Below are positions 54,396-64,000 of a DNA stretch of 64,000 bases, in pieces. The notes under the pieces are model-generated. The model searched no databases. It saw nothing but the letters and a program-made list of their open reading frames with translations, and was not told where the DNA came from. The stretch lies in the NCBI RefSeq assembly GCF_000225825.1, contig NZ_AGBX01000007.1, positions 372,001 to 436,000 on the forward strand, given 5' to 3'. Each line of letters starts with the position of its first letter. The stretch's first letter is position 1. The DNA comes from Brachybacterium squillarum M-6-3. GTDB taxonomy: Bacteria > Actinomycetota > Actinomycetes > Actinomycetales > Dermabacteraceae. The position numbers were made by a program, and so were the translations under genes.

Positions 54396-55934
54396 ATGAC
54401 GGCCACCGAGACCAGCTACCGCACCCGCATCGGCGAGATCATCCGCGACGCCCGCCAGGACGCCGGCTTCACCCAGGCGCAGCTCGCCGACAAGCTCGGC
54501 ACCAGCCAGAGCGCCGTGAACCGGATGGAGCAGGGCCAGCAGAACTTCACCCTGGACACCCTCTCCCGCCTGGGCACCGCGCTGGACTCCTCGCTGGTGG
54601 ACCTCGGCACCTCCGGGCCCAGTCACCTGCGCGTGCACGGCGCCACCACCCTCTCCGGCGCCATCGACGTGAAGACCTCGAAGAACGCGGGCGTGGCCCT
54701 GCTGTGCGCCTCCCTGCTGAACACCGGCACCACGATCCTGCGCCGCGTGGCCCGCATCGAGGAGGTCAACCGTCTGCTGGAGGTGCTGACCTCCATCGGC
54801 GTGCGCACCCGTTGGATCGGCGAGGACGGCGACCTGGAGATCGTCGTGCCCGAGCAGCTGGACCTGGAGGCGATGGATGCCGCCGCCGCGCGCCGCACCC
54901 GCTCGATCATCATGTTCATGGGTCCGCTGATGCACCGCCAGGCCGACTTCCAGCTCCCCTACGCCGGGGGCTGCGACCTGGGCACCCGCACCGTCGAGCC
55001 GCACATGACGGCGCTGCGACCCTTCGGCCTGGAGGTCGTCGCCTCCGAGGGCCACTACCAGGCCACCGCCGCCGCGGGCGTCGGCCCCACCCGTCCGATC
55101 GTGCTCACCGAGCGCGGCGACACCGTCACCGAGAACGCCCTGCTGGCCGCCGCCCGCTACGAGGGCGAGACGATCATCCGCAACGCCAGCCCGAACTACA
55201 TGGTCCAGGACCTGTGCTTCTTCCTGGTGAAGCTCGGCGTGCAGATCGAGGGCATCGGCACCACCACCCTGCGCGTGCGCGGCACGGCCGAGATCCGCAC
55301 CGACGTGGATTACGCCCCCAGCGAGGACCCGATCGAGGCGATGAGCCTGATCACCGCCGCGATCGTCACCTCCTCCGAGATCACCGTGCGCCGGGTGCCG
55401 ATCGAGTTCCTGGAGATCGAGCTGGCGATCCTCGAGGAGATGGGCTTCCGCTACGACCGCACCGAGGAGTACCTGGCCGCCAACGGCCACACCCGCCTGG
55501 TCGACATCACCACCTACCCCTCCGAGCTGCGCGCCGCGGCCGACAAGATCCACCCGATGCCCTTCCCGGGGCTGAACATCGACAACCTGCCGTTCTTCGC
55601 GATCATCGCGGCGACCGCCGAGGGCCAGACGATGCTGCACGACTGGGTGTACGAGAACCGCGCCATCTACCTCACCGAGCTCACCAAGCTCGGCGCGAAG
55701 GTGCAGCTCATGGATCCGCACCGGGTGCTCATCGAGGGCCCCACCCGCTGGTCCGGCACCGAGATCGTCTGCCCGCCGGCGCTCCGCCCGGCCGTCGTGG
55801 TGCTGCTCGCGATGCTCTCCTCCAAGGGCACCTCGGTGCTGCGCAACGTCTACGTCATCAACCGCGGCTACGAGGACCTGGCCCAGCGCCTGAACGCCCT
55901 CGGCGCCCGCATCGAGACGTTCCGGGACATCTGA
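54396..55934 (+). CDS. Helix-turn-helix / UDP-GlcNAc 1-carboxyvinyltransferase-like fusion
   Basis: A 512-residue protein with an N-terminal XRE-type DNA-binding domain (residues 9-65; FTQAQLADKLGTSQSAVNRMEQG) joined to a MurA/EPSP-synthase fold. The MurA active cysteine is kept as C193 (YAGGCDLGTRTV), and the K96/N97 pair (KTSKN) matches MurA Lys/Asn. It could make the first peptidoglycan precursor, or have become a regulator that senses precursor. A normal monofunctional MurA would be expected elsewhere in the genome. Such fusions are known in actinobacteria; the function is untested as far as I know. The ATG at 54396 is chosen because it begins the HTH domain. Confidence 0.9.
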   Translation: MTATETSYRTRIGEIIRDARQDAGFTQAQLADKLGTSQSAVNRMEQGQQNFTLDTLSRLGTALDSSLVDLGTSGPSHLRVHGATTLSGAIDVKTSKNAGVALLCASLLNTGTTILRRVARIEEVNRLLEVLTSIGVRTRWIGEDGDLEIVVPEQLDLEAMDAAAARRTRSIIMFMGPLMHRQADFQLPYAGGCDLGTRTVEPHMTALRPFGLEVVASEGHYQATAAAGVGPTRPIVLTERGDTVTENALLAAARYEGETIIRNASPNYMVQDLCFFLVKLGVQIEGIGTTTLRVRGTAEIRTDVDYAPSEDPIEAMSLITAAIVTSSEITVRRVPIEFLEIELAILEEMGFRYDRTEEYLAANGHTRLVDITTYPSELRAAADKIHPMPFPGLNIDNLPFFAIIAATAEGQTMLHDWVYENRAIYLTELTKLGAKVQLMDPHRVLIEGPTRWSGTEIVCPPALRPAVVVLLAMLSSKGTSVLRNVYVINRGYEDLAQRLNALGARIETFRDI

Positions 55935-56183
55935 GCGGCTTCCTGGCTCGGCTACATCGTCCACGGCCTGTTCCTAGCCGGGGCACCGCTGCGATTGTGG
56001 GAGATGTTCGGCGCCTGGGGCGTCGTGCCCGCGGCGCTGGGGGTCGTCGGAGGGCTGGTGTGGGCGCACCGGGGCCGGGCCGTGCTGGCCCGCCGCGCGG
56101 CCGGCGACGACGGGACGGTCCTGGGGTTCTTCCTGGTCTCTCGGAAGCACGTTCCCGAGTCCGTGCGGAACTGGTTCGGCTGA
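55935..56183 (+). pseudogene. In-frame fragment of a membrane-protein-like sequence
   Basis: After the stop of the MurA-like gene the same reading frame continues open for 82 codons with protein-like hydrophobic character (SWLGYIVHGLFLAG, then VVPAALGVVGGLVWAHR, a likely C-terminal helix and tail). It lacks an ATG or GTG with a ribosome site; the only start is TTG at 55995. It looks like the C-terminal remnant of an integral membrane protein whose family I cannot name. The gap to 56223 holds nothing else. Confidence 0.4.
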
Positions 56184-56223
56184 GTCCTGAGCCCGCGCTC
56201 CCCCTCGTCGCGCTGGCGGCGGG

Positions 56224-57006
56224 TCACGCCCCGATGATGAGCCCGATCGCCGAGAGCACCGTCAGCACGAGGATGGCCTTCTCGAACACCTGCTGCGGCA
56301 CCCGTTGGGCGATGCGGCGGCCCACCAGTGCGCCGCCGATGACCAGCGGGGCCAGCAGCAGGTCCATCACCGCGTACTCGACGGTGAACAGACCGAGGCT
56401 CGCCGAGAAGGGGAGCTTGAGGATGTTGACGATGGCGAAGAACCAGGCGGAGGTGCCCAGGAACGTCAGCACCGGCATCCGCATGGCGTAGAAGTACATC
56501 GACATGGGTGGGCCGCCGGCGTTGGCGACCATCGTGGTGAAGCCGCCGAGGGAGCCGTAGCCGATGCGGGCCAGACGTCCCACAGCAGGCTTCTCGGCGT
56601 GCTCCCCCTGCGCCTGGGCGCGGCGGGTGGCGGCGCGGCGTCGCCAGAGGGTGATCGCGACCAGCAGCAGGAGGATCACGCCGATGCCGCCGCGCACGGC
56701 GGAGGCGTCGGCCAGGGCGAGGAACACGGCGCCGAGCACGAGCCCCACCAGCACGCTGGGGATCAGTCGCACCAGGGTCCGCCAGTCGGGCTCGCGACGG
56801 TACATCCACAAGGCGGTCACGTCGCCGAGGATCAGCAGGAGCAGCAGTGCCGCGGTGGATTCCTTGGCCGGCAGGGCGAGGGCGAACAGACCGACGGCGA
56901 TGGTGCCGGCGCCGGGCAGGGCAGACTTGGAGAAGCCGACCACGAGGGCTCCGGCGATCACCAGCAGCCAGGCGCTGGTGGGCATCTGCGGCAGGAGGTC
57001 GAGCAC
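56224..57006 (-). CDS. TauE/SafE (DUF81) family permease
   Basis: A 260-residue, seven- or eight-helix membrane protein of the sulfite/anion exporter TauE/SafE family. It has GALVVGFSKSALPGAGT in the first repeat and GGFTTMVANAGGPPMSMYF in the second, the two family blocks. It may export small organosulfur anions; no substrate is evident. It is downstream of the amino-acid permease on the same strand (36-base gap) and may be read with it. Confidence 0.89.
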   Translation of the reverse strand: MLDLLPQMPTSAWLLVIAGALVVGFSKSALPGAGTIAVGLFALALPAKESTAALLLLLILGDVTALWMYRREPDWRTLVRLIPSVLVGLVLGAVFLALADASAVRGGIGVILLLLVAITLWRRRAATRRAQAQGEHAEKPAVGRLARIGYGSLGGFTTMVANAGGPPMSMYFYAMRMPVLTFLGTSAWFFAIVNILKLPFSASLGLFTVEYAVMDLLLAPLVIGGALVGRRIAQRVPQQVFEKAILVLTVLSAIGLIIGA

Positions 57007-57042
57007 CCATCGATCCTATGTCCGGACAGCTCGCCGGTGGGT

Positions 57043-58482
57043 TCAGCGCTGCGGGGTGAACACCCCGGCACCGTGCCGCCAGCGGTACCAGGCCAGGCAC
57101 AGCAGGGTGAAGGGGATGCCGAACCAGATGGCGGCGCTCTGGGCGGGGTCCAGGGCCACGCCGATCAGGGAGGCGACCAGGGCCAGCAGCGACACCAGCG
57201 GCAGCCAGGGGAAGAAGGGCGAGTGGTAGACGAGATCGCCCACCTGTCCCCCGGCGCGCAGGTAGGAGCGGCGGAAGGAGAGTTGGGAGGCGACGATCGC
57301 GATCCACACGGCGACCGTCGCGTACCCGGCCACGGACACCAGGGCGAGGAACAGGGTGCCGGGGGCGATGACGCTGGACAGCAGCGAGGCGAGGCCGCCG
57401 AGCATCGACAGGGACAGCGCCAGCAGCGGCACGCCGTGCTGGGTGGTGCGGGACAGGACGCGCGGCGCCTGCCCCTCGGCGCCGAGGGAGTGCAGCATCC
57501 GCGCACAGGAGTACAGGCCCGAGTTCCCGGCCGAGAGCAGCGCGGTGATGATCACGAAGTTCATGACGTCGGCGCCGAAGGGCAGGCCGACGGTGTCGAA
57601 CACGGTGACGAAGGGGCTCTCGTCGGTGCCGGCGGTCTCGTAGGGCACGATCAGGGCGATTACGATGATCGCGCCGACGAAGAACACGGTCAGCCGCAGC
57701 ACAGCGGTGCGAATTGCGCGCGGGATGGTCTTCTCGGGGTCCTTGGCCTCCCCGGCGGCGACGCCGATCAGCTCGGTGCCGCTGAAGGCGTAGAACACGG
57801 CCAGCACGGTGACCAGCACCCCGGTCAGGCCCGTCGGGAACAGGCCGTTGTCGGTCATCAGGTTGTCCAGGCCGATGTCGGCCCCGGTGGTCACGGGCAC
57901 GATGCCGATGAGGGCGGCAGCGCCGACGACGATCATCGCCAGGACGGCGATCACCTTGATGAGGGCGAACCAGAACTCGGTCTCGGCGAACACGCGGGCG
58001 GAGATCGCGTTCATCGTGAACAGCAACGTGGCGAACACCAGGCACCACACCCACACCGGCACGCCCGGGAACCAGCGCTGCATAAGGATGCCGGAGGCGG
58101 TGAATTCGCTGCCCAGCGCCACCGCCCAGCACAGCCAGTACAGGGCGGCGGTGGCGAAGCCCCAGGCGGGGCCGAGGTACCGGGTGGCGTGCACGTGGAA
58201 GCCGGCAGAGACGGGGTGACGCACGGACAGCTCGCCGAGGCAGCTCATCACCATGTAGGCGACGACGGCGCCGATGCCGTAGGCGAGGATCGCGCCGAGC
58301 GGCCCGGCCTGCGAGACGGTGTATCCGGAGGAGACGAACAGGCCGGAGCCGATCACCCCGCCGAGGGCGATCATCACCAGGTGACGGGACTCCATGGTGC
58401 GCCGCAGCTGCGACCCCTCGGGTGCCTGATCGGTCGGATCGGTGGCGGCGTCGGGGGCCTGCGGGGTGGGGGTGGCGGTCAT
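57043..58482 (-). CDS. mmuP: Amino-acid permease, probably S-methylmethionine (MmuP-like)
   Basis: A 479-residue 12-helix APC-family permease. It has GGVIGSGLFVSSGYTVSQAGP in helix 1 and FYAFSGTELIGVAAGEAKDPEKTIPRA at the helix 6-7 region, typical of the LysP/GabP/MmuP branch. The link to S-methylmethionine rests on the divergent homocysteine S-methyltransferase gene. Without that neighbour the substrate would be unknown. Start at 58482. Confidence 0.82.
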   Translation of the reverse strand: MTATPTPQAPDAATDPTDQAPEGSQLRRTMESRHLVMIALGGVIGSGLFVSSGYTVSQAGPLGAILAYGIGAVVAYMVMSCLGELSVRHPVSAGFHVHATRYLGPAWGFATAALYWLCWAVALGSEFTASGILMQRWFPGVPVWVWCLVFATLLFTMNAISARVFAETEFWFALIKVIAVLAMIVVGAAALIGIVPVTTGADIGLDNLMTDNGLFPTGLTGVLVTVLAVFYAFSGTELIGVAAGEAKDPEKTIPRAIRTAVLRLTVFFVGAIIVIALIVPYETAGTDESPFVTVFDTVGLPFGADVMNFVIITALLSAGNSGLYSCARMLHSLGAEGQAPRVLSRTTQHGVPLLALSLSMLGGLASLLSSVIAPGTLFLALVSVAGYATVAVWIAIVASQLSFRRSYLRAGGQVGDLVYHSPFFPWLPLVSLLALVASLIGVALDPAQSAAIWFGIPFTLLCLAWYRWRHGAGVFTPQR

Positions 58483-58602
58483 GCGGGGTCCTGTCCGGTG
58501 TGTCCGGGTGCGTCGCCGGCGAGCGTAGCGAGGCCGCGCTCCCCCGTCGCCTCCGCGTCACATGGCGACACACCGCCCTGGCCTGCGGGCCGAGTCCGGT
58601 CG

Positions 58603-58608
58603 TAGCCT
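58603..58608 (+). promoter_or_regulatory. -10 element of mmuM
   Basis: TAGCCT lies 6 bases before the mmuM ATG, consistent with leaderless transcription. Confidence 0.45.
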
Positions 58609-58614
58609 CGCCCG

Positions 58615-59541
58615 ATGAACGACGACGCCTCCCTGCTCGGCGCCCTGCGCGGCCACGGCTCGCCGGTGGTCCTCGACGGCGGCCTCGGCACGCACCTGGC
58701 CGACTGTGGCCTGGACGTGACCGGGGCGCTGTGGTCCGCCGAGGTACTGCGCTCCCGGCCGGAGGAGGTGCGGGCCGCCCACCGCGACTTCCTCGACGCC
58801 GGCGCGCAGGTGCTCACCACCTGCTCGTACCAGGTCAGCGCCGACGGGCTCGCCGCGGTGGGCGCCGACCCCACCGAGGCGGAGGACCTGCTGCGCACCA
58901 GCGTCCGCCTGGCCCGAGAGACCGCCGACGAGGTGGAGGGTCCGCGCTGGGTGGTCGCCTCGATCGGCCCCTACGGCGCGGGACCGGGCCGGGGCACCGA
59001 GTACGACGGGGACTACGGCTTGACGGTCGCGGAGCTGCGCGCCTGGCACCGGGACCGCATTGCCGTCCTCGACGACACCGGGGCGGACCTGCTGCTGGCC
59101 GAGACGGTGCCGAGCATCCGCGAGGTCGAGGCGCTGGTGGACGAGCTGGACGGACGCCGCACCCCCGCGGCGCTCAGCCTCACCGTGCGGGGCACCGTGC
59201 TCGGCGACGGCACCCCGGTCAGTGAGGCCGCGCGGATCCTCGCGGGCAGCTCGCTGGTGGCCGTCGGCGTGAACTGCTGCACCGTGCCCGACGCGCTCAC
59301 CGCCCACGCGATCCTCCGCGAGCACTCCGACCTGCCGCTGATGGCCTACCCCAACAGCGGCGAGAGCTGGGATCACGAGGCCCGCGCCTGGCGCGAGGGC
59401 AGCGCCGAGCAGGACCTCGTCGCCTCCGCCCCGGGCCTGCTCGGTGCCGGGGTGCGGCTGCTGGGCGGCTGCTGCCGCGTCGGTCCGGAGCAGATCTCCC
59501 GCCTCGCCACGAGCGTCGGCGTCGGCGTCGGGACACGCTGA
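58615..59541 (+). CDS. mmuM: Homocysteine S-methyltransferase
   Basis: A 308-residue TIM-barrel enzyme that moves a methyl group from S-methylmethionine or SAM to homocysteine, giving methionine. The N-terminal block VLDGGLGTHLAD is typical. The zinc ligands are in VGVNCCT and LLGGCCR. It is divergent from an amino-acid permease, forming a complete uptake-and-use pair for S-methylmethionine. It links with the sulfhydrylase at 36.4 kb as a second route to methionine. Confidence 0.94.
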   Translation: MNDDASLLGALRGHGSPVVLDGGLGTHLADCGLDVTGALWSAEVLRSRPEEVRAAHRDFLDAGAQVLTTCSYQVSADGLAAVGADPTEAEDLLRTSVRLARETADEVEGPRWVVASIGPYGAGPGRGTEYDGDYGLTVAELRAWHRDRIAVLDDTGADLLLAETVPSIREVEALVDELDGRRTPAALSLTVRGTVLGDGTPVSEAARILAGSSLVAVGVNCCTVPDALTAHAILREHSDLPLMAYPNSGESWDHEARAWREGSAEQDLVASAPGLLGAGVRLLGGCCRVGPEQISRLATSVGVGVGTR

Positions 59542-59642
59542 GCCGCCCGGCGTCGGGGGACGGGCGCAGCGGAACCTGGACGAATCGGCGCGACAGACTC
59601 CACGATGGAACCCCTCCCCCCGCACCACCGGAGACCAATGCC

Positions 59643-60179
59643 ATGGAATTCCTCGGCGATCTTCCCACCTGGATCACGGCGATCGCCGTGGTCTTCGCCT
59701 TCGTCCAGTACCGCACCGACCGTGACCGTCGTCGCGACGAACTCGACCTGAAGAAGCGGGAGGAGCGCCGCGAGCAGGAGGACCTGACCCGCCGCCTCAC
59801 CGCCTGGATGGCCACCAACCCGCGCGACGGCGCCCACGGGGAGGGCCGCAAGCAGTACGTGCTGGTGATCTCCAACCAGTCCGGCTCGATGTTCTTCGAC
59901 GTGCGCATCTCGGCGATCGTCCATCGCGGCTCCTCGGCTGCCGAGGATCTGCATCTGCACAAGCTCCCGCCGGGGGACTACGCCGTGGAGTACGGGCGGC
60001 AGGCCGACGGCTCCACCGGCTGGGGCTGGGCCCGGAGCCTCGAAGAGCTGGGCGACCAGCCCCTGCGCCCCCTGATGCAGTCGCCGCACTACCGGGTCAC
60101 AGCGATGCGCTTCACCGACTCGCTCGGCGAGACCTGGGAGGTCGACGACCACGGGATGCTGCGCTCCGGCGTGTCCTGA
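59643..60179 (+). CDS. Small membrane-anchored protein of unknown function
   Basis: A 178-residue protein with one N-terminal membrane segment (WITAIAVVFAFVQYRTD), a charged Arg/Glu/Lys coiled-coil-like stretch (about 22-55) and a C-terminal beta-rich domain with no recognised fold (VLVISNQSGSMFFDVRI). A similar layout, a helix, a coiled region and a short cytosolic domain, occurs in many unnamed actinobacterial proteins. The ATG at 59643 lies after a purine-poor stretch. It stands between mmuM and recQ and has no obvious partner. Confidence 0.72.
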   Translation: MEFLGDLPTWITAIAVVFAFVQYRTDRDRRRDELDLKKREERREQEDLTRRLTAWMATNPRDGAHGEGRKQYVLVISNQSGSMFFDVRISAIVHRGSSAAEDLHLHKLPPGDYAVEYGRQADGSTGWGWARSLEELGDQPLRPLMQSPHYRVTAMRFTDSLGETWEVDDHGMLRSGVS

Positions 60180-60253
60180 CCGTCGAGTCGAGGCGGGAGG
60201 TGTCGCGCGTCCCCAGGGGCGCCCCGCGGACGACGCCAGGCCGTGCCCGCCCC

Positions 60254-60259
60254 TACCCT
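60254..60259 (+). promoter_or_regulatory. -10 element of recQ
   Basis: TACCCT lies 7 bases before the recQ ATG at 60267, supporting that start and a leaderless message. Confidence 0.4.
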
Positions 60260-60266
60260 GGATCCC

Positions 60267-62114
<1,848 letters not shown>

Positions 62115-62126
62115 TCCCACGACGGG

Positions 62127-62169
62127 CGACGGCCCGGGAGGCGCGGATCGCGCTCCTCCCGGGCCGTCG
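62127..62169. terminator. Bidirectional terminator between recQ and the PTS gene
   Basis: A perfect 15-bp stem (62127-62141 with 62155-62169) with a further CGCG/CGCG stem inside, between convergent genes. Confidence 0.88.
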
Positions 62170-62190
62170 TCTGTGGCGGTTCGGTGTGTC

Positions 62191-64000
62191 TCAGACCAGC
62201 TCGAGGCTCGCCGCGGTGTCGTTGAGGATGATCACCGGGGTGATGGTCGGGTGGCCGGCGGCGCGGATCGCGTCGAGGTCCACCTGCAGCAGCGGGTCCC
62301 CGGCGGTGACGCGGGCGCCGGTGTCGACCAGGCGCTCGAACCCGCGGCCCTGCATGGACACGGTGTCCAGCCCGATGTGGATCAGCACCTCGGTGCCGTC
62401 GTCGAGGGTGAGGGCCACCGCGTGGCCGGTCTCGAAGATGTGCGCCACCGTGCCCGCGGCCGGGGCGAGCACCAGGCCGTCGCTCGGCTCGATCGCGAGG
62501 CCCGGGCCCATGATCTGCTCGGCGAAGGTCGCATCCGGCACCTCCGACAGCGGCAGCACCTCGCCCGCGACGGGCTGGCGCAGCCGCACCAGGTGGGAGG
62601 TGCGGGTGGCGGTCGCGGTGCCGCCCTCCCCGGCGCGGTCGGGCGCGGCGACCGGCTCGGAGGTGACGGGCTGGACGGCGCCGGACATCAGCTGGTCCAT
62701 CGCGTCCTTCACGAACTGCACGTTCAGGCCGTAGATCACCTGCACGGAGCCGCCGCCGGGCTTCATGGTGCCCGCGGCGCCGGCGCGCTTGAGCGCCTTC
62801 TCGTCGATCACCGAGGTGTCGGCCACCTGCATCCGCAGGCGGGTGGCGCAGTTCTCCAGGTCCAGGATGTTGTCCCTGCCGCCGAGGGCGCCGAGGAAGG
62901 CGGTGGCGGTGGCCAGGTACTTCTCCTCGCCCTGGGCGGCGCTGCCGACCTCGCCCTCGGCGTCTTCGTCCTCACGGCCGGGGGTCTTGAGGTCGAAGCG
63001 GAGGATCAGGAAACGGAACACCACGAAGTAGACCGCGAACCAGAAGATGCCCATCAGCAGCAGCGCCCAGGGGTTCTGCGCCATCGGGTTCGCCCATCCC
63101 AGCACCAGGTCGATGAACCCGGCGGAGAAGCCGAAGCCCATGCGCACCGGCAGCAGCGCGGTGATCGCCATCGAGATGCCGGTGAAGAAGGCGTGCACCA
63201 CGTACAGGCCCGGGGCGAGGAACATGAAGGCGAACTCGAGGGGCTCGGTGACGCCGACGAAGAAGGACGAGACGGCGGCGGAGAACAGCAGGCCGCCCGC
63301 GATCTTGCGCCGGGCGGTCTTCGCGGTCACGTACATCGCCAGAGCCGCCCCGGGCAGGCCGAACATCATGATCGGGAAGAAACCGGCCATGTACTGCCCG
63401 GTCTCGCCGTAGGTGCCGGTGGCCTCGAGGAAGTTGTTCAGGTCGTTGATGCCGGCCACGTCGAACCAGAACACGGAGTTCAGGGCGTGGTGCAGGCCCA
63501 GCGGGATGAGCAGGCGGTTGAAGAAGCCGTAGAGGCCGACGCCGACGGGACCGAGCCCGAGGATGAACTCGCCGAACATCACCAGGCCGGTGTAGACGAA
63601 GGGCCAGATGAAGAACAGGACGATCGAGGTGACCAGCGAGATGCCGGCCGTCACGATCGCGACCGAGCGCCTCCCGGAGAAGAAGGACAGCGCATCGGGC
63701 AGCTTGGTGTCCTTGAAGTGGTCGTAGGACCAGGCACCGATGAGGCCGCAGATGATGCCGACGAAGACGTTCTCCACCTGGGAGAAGGCCGGGTTCACGT
63801 CATCGACCACGGCGCCGGTCAGGTCGGCGACCGTCTCGGGATCCAGCAGGGTCGTGACCGTCAGCCACGACACCAGGCCTGCCAGGGCGGACGTGCCGTC
63901 GGACTTGCTGGCCATGCCGATCGCGATGCCGATCGCGAACAGCAGGGCGAGATTGCTGAGCAGGGCGCCACCGGCGGCCTGCAGGAAGACGGCGGCAAGG
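62191..64000 (-). CDS. nagE: N-acetylglucosamine-type PTS permease EIICBA (5' end cut by the window)
   Basis: At least 603 residues are visible; the frame is open to the right edge and the start lies outside. The order is EIIC (membrane; FFIWPFVYTGLVMFGEFI and VTEPLEFAFMFLAPGLY), EIIB with its phospho-cysteine in DLENCATRLRM, and EIIA with its phospho-histidine in LIHIGLDTV. This IICBA order is that of NagE and the related glucose permease; the GVTEPLEF and WPF segments favour the GlcNAc/glucose group. It needs EI and HPr from elsewhere. An internal ATG at 63915 is not the start. Confidence 0.9.
   Translation of the reverse strand, partial: LAAVFLQAAGGALLSNLALLFAIGIAIGMASKSDGTSALAGLVSWLTVTTLLDPETVADLTGAVVDDVNPAFSQVENVFVGIICGLIGAWSYDHFKDTKLPDALSFFSGRRSVAIVTAGISLVTSIVLFFIWPFVYTGLVMFGEFILGLGPVGVGLYGFFNRLLIPLGLHHALNSVFWFDVAGINDLNNFLEATGTYGETGQYMAGFFPIMMFGLPGAALAMYVTAKTARRKIAGGLLFSAAVSSFFVGVTEPLEFAFMFLAPGLYVVHAFFTGISMAITALLPVRMGFGFSAGFIDLVLGWANPMAQNPWALLLMGIFWFAVYFVVFRFLILRFDLKTPGREDEDAEGEVGSAAQGEEKYLATATAFLGALGGRDNILDLENCATRLRMQVADTSVIDEKALKRAGAAGTMKPGGGSVQVIYGLNVQFVKDAMDQLMSGAVQPVTSEPVAAPDRAGEGGTATATRTSHLVRLRQPVAGEVLPLSEVPDATFAEQIMGPGLAIEPSDGLVLAPAAGTVAHIFETGHAVALTLDDGTEVLIHIGLDTVSMQGRGFERLVDTGARVTAGDPLLQVDLDAIRAAGHPTITPVIILNDTAASLELV

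Overview
The window is a gene-dense chromosomal stretch of a very GC-rich Gram-positive bacterium. Many genes use GTG starts, several lack room for a leader, and the order comEA-comEC-holA / rpsT / lepA-hemW is typical of Actinobacteria. The fused OleBC gene of long-chain olefin synthesis and the helix-turn-helix/MurA fusion point to a Micrococcales member. Brachybacterium or another Dermabacteraceae is my best guess; this is an inference from gene content, not a database match. No rRNA, tRNA, CRISPR array, integrase or transposase gene was seen.

Layout. 1-4.0 kb (minus strand): lepA, a MOSC protein and hemW in one overlapping series. 4.1-7.2 kb (minus): a circularly permuted ATP-grasp protein, an alpha-E protein and a small M23-type peptidase-like protein, probably one operon. 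7.3-12.9 kb: a PemK-like protein, rpsT with a long leader, then holA, comEC and comEA on the minus strand. 13.0-19.7 kb (minus): a VKOR-family protein follows oleD, fused oleBC and oleA, with a TIM-barrel isomerase-like gene upstream. 19.9-28.8 kb: thymidine kinase, a YtxH-like protein, bifunctional putA, a UTP-sugar pyrophosphorylase, a cupin and metG.

28.7-30.6 kb is the clearest accessory segment. A 39-bp perfect direct repeat of the metG 3' end flanks about 1.85 kb that carries a TetR regulator with two palindromic operators, a (CAGACAT)n-type heptamer array and a DHFR/RibD-like reductase whose last codons come from the repeat. A Fic gene with a 23-bp inverted repeat abutting its start codon follows.

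32-45 kb: two MFS transporters, a PIG-L deacetylase, a Cys/Met-metabolism PLP enzyme, 3-methyladenine glycosylase I, a siderophore-interacting flavoprotein, a phytoene-dehydrogenase-like oxidoreductase, a POT peptide transporter and the dhaKLM dihydroxyacetone kinase operon. DhaM is a lone EIIA-type domain, so it depends on the general PTS. 45-53 kb: a divergent lysG/lysE pair, then a ROK regulator facing an alpha-glucoside-type ABC importer (binding protein and two permeases, no ATPase) and a GH13 alpha-glucosidase.

53-64 kb: a Gfo/Idh/MocA oxidoreductase diverges from a helix-turn-helix/MurA-like fusion that has its own candidate operator. Then come a fragment of a membrane-protein-like frame, a TauE/SafE permease, an amino-acid permease divergent from homocysteine S-methyltransferase (an S-methylmethionine salvage pair), a small membrane-anchored unknown, recQ, and a nagE-type PTS permease that runs off the right edge.
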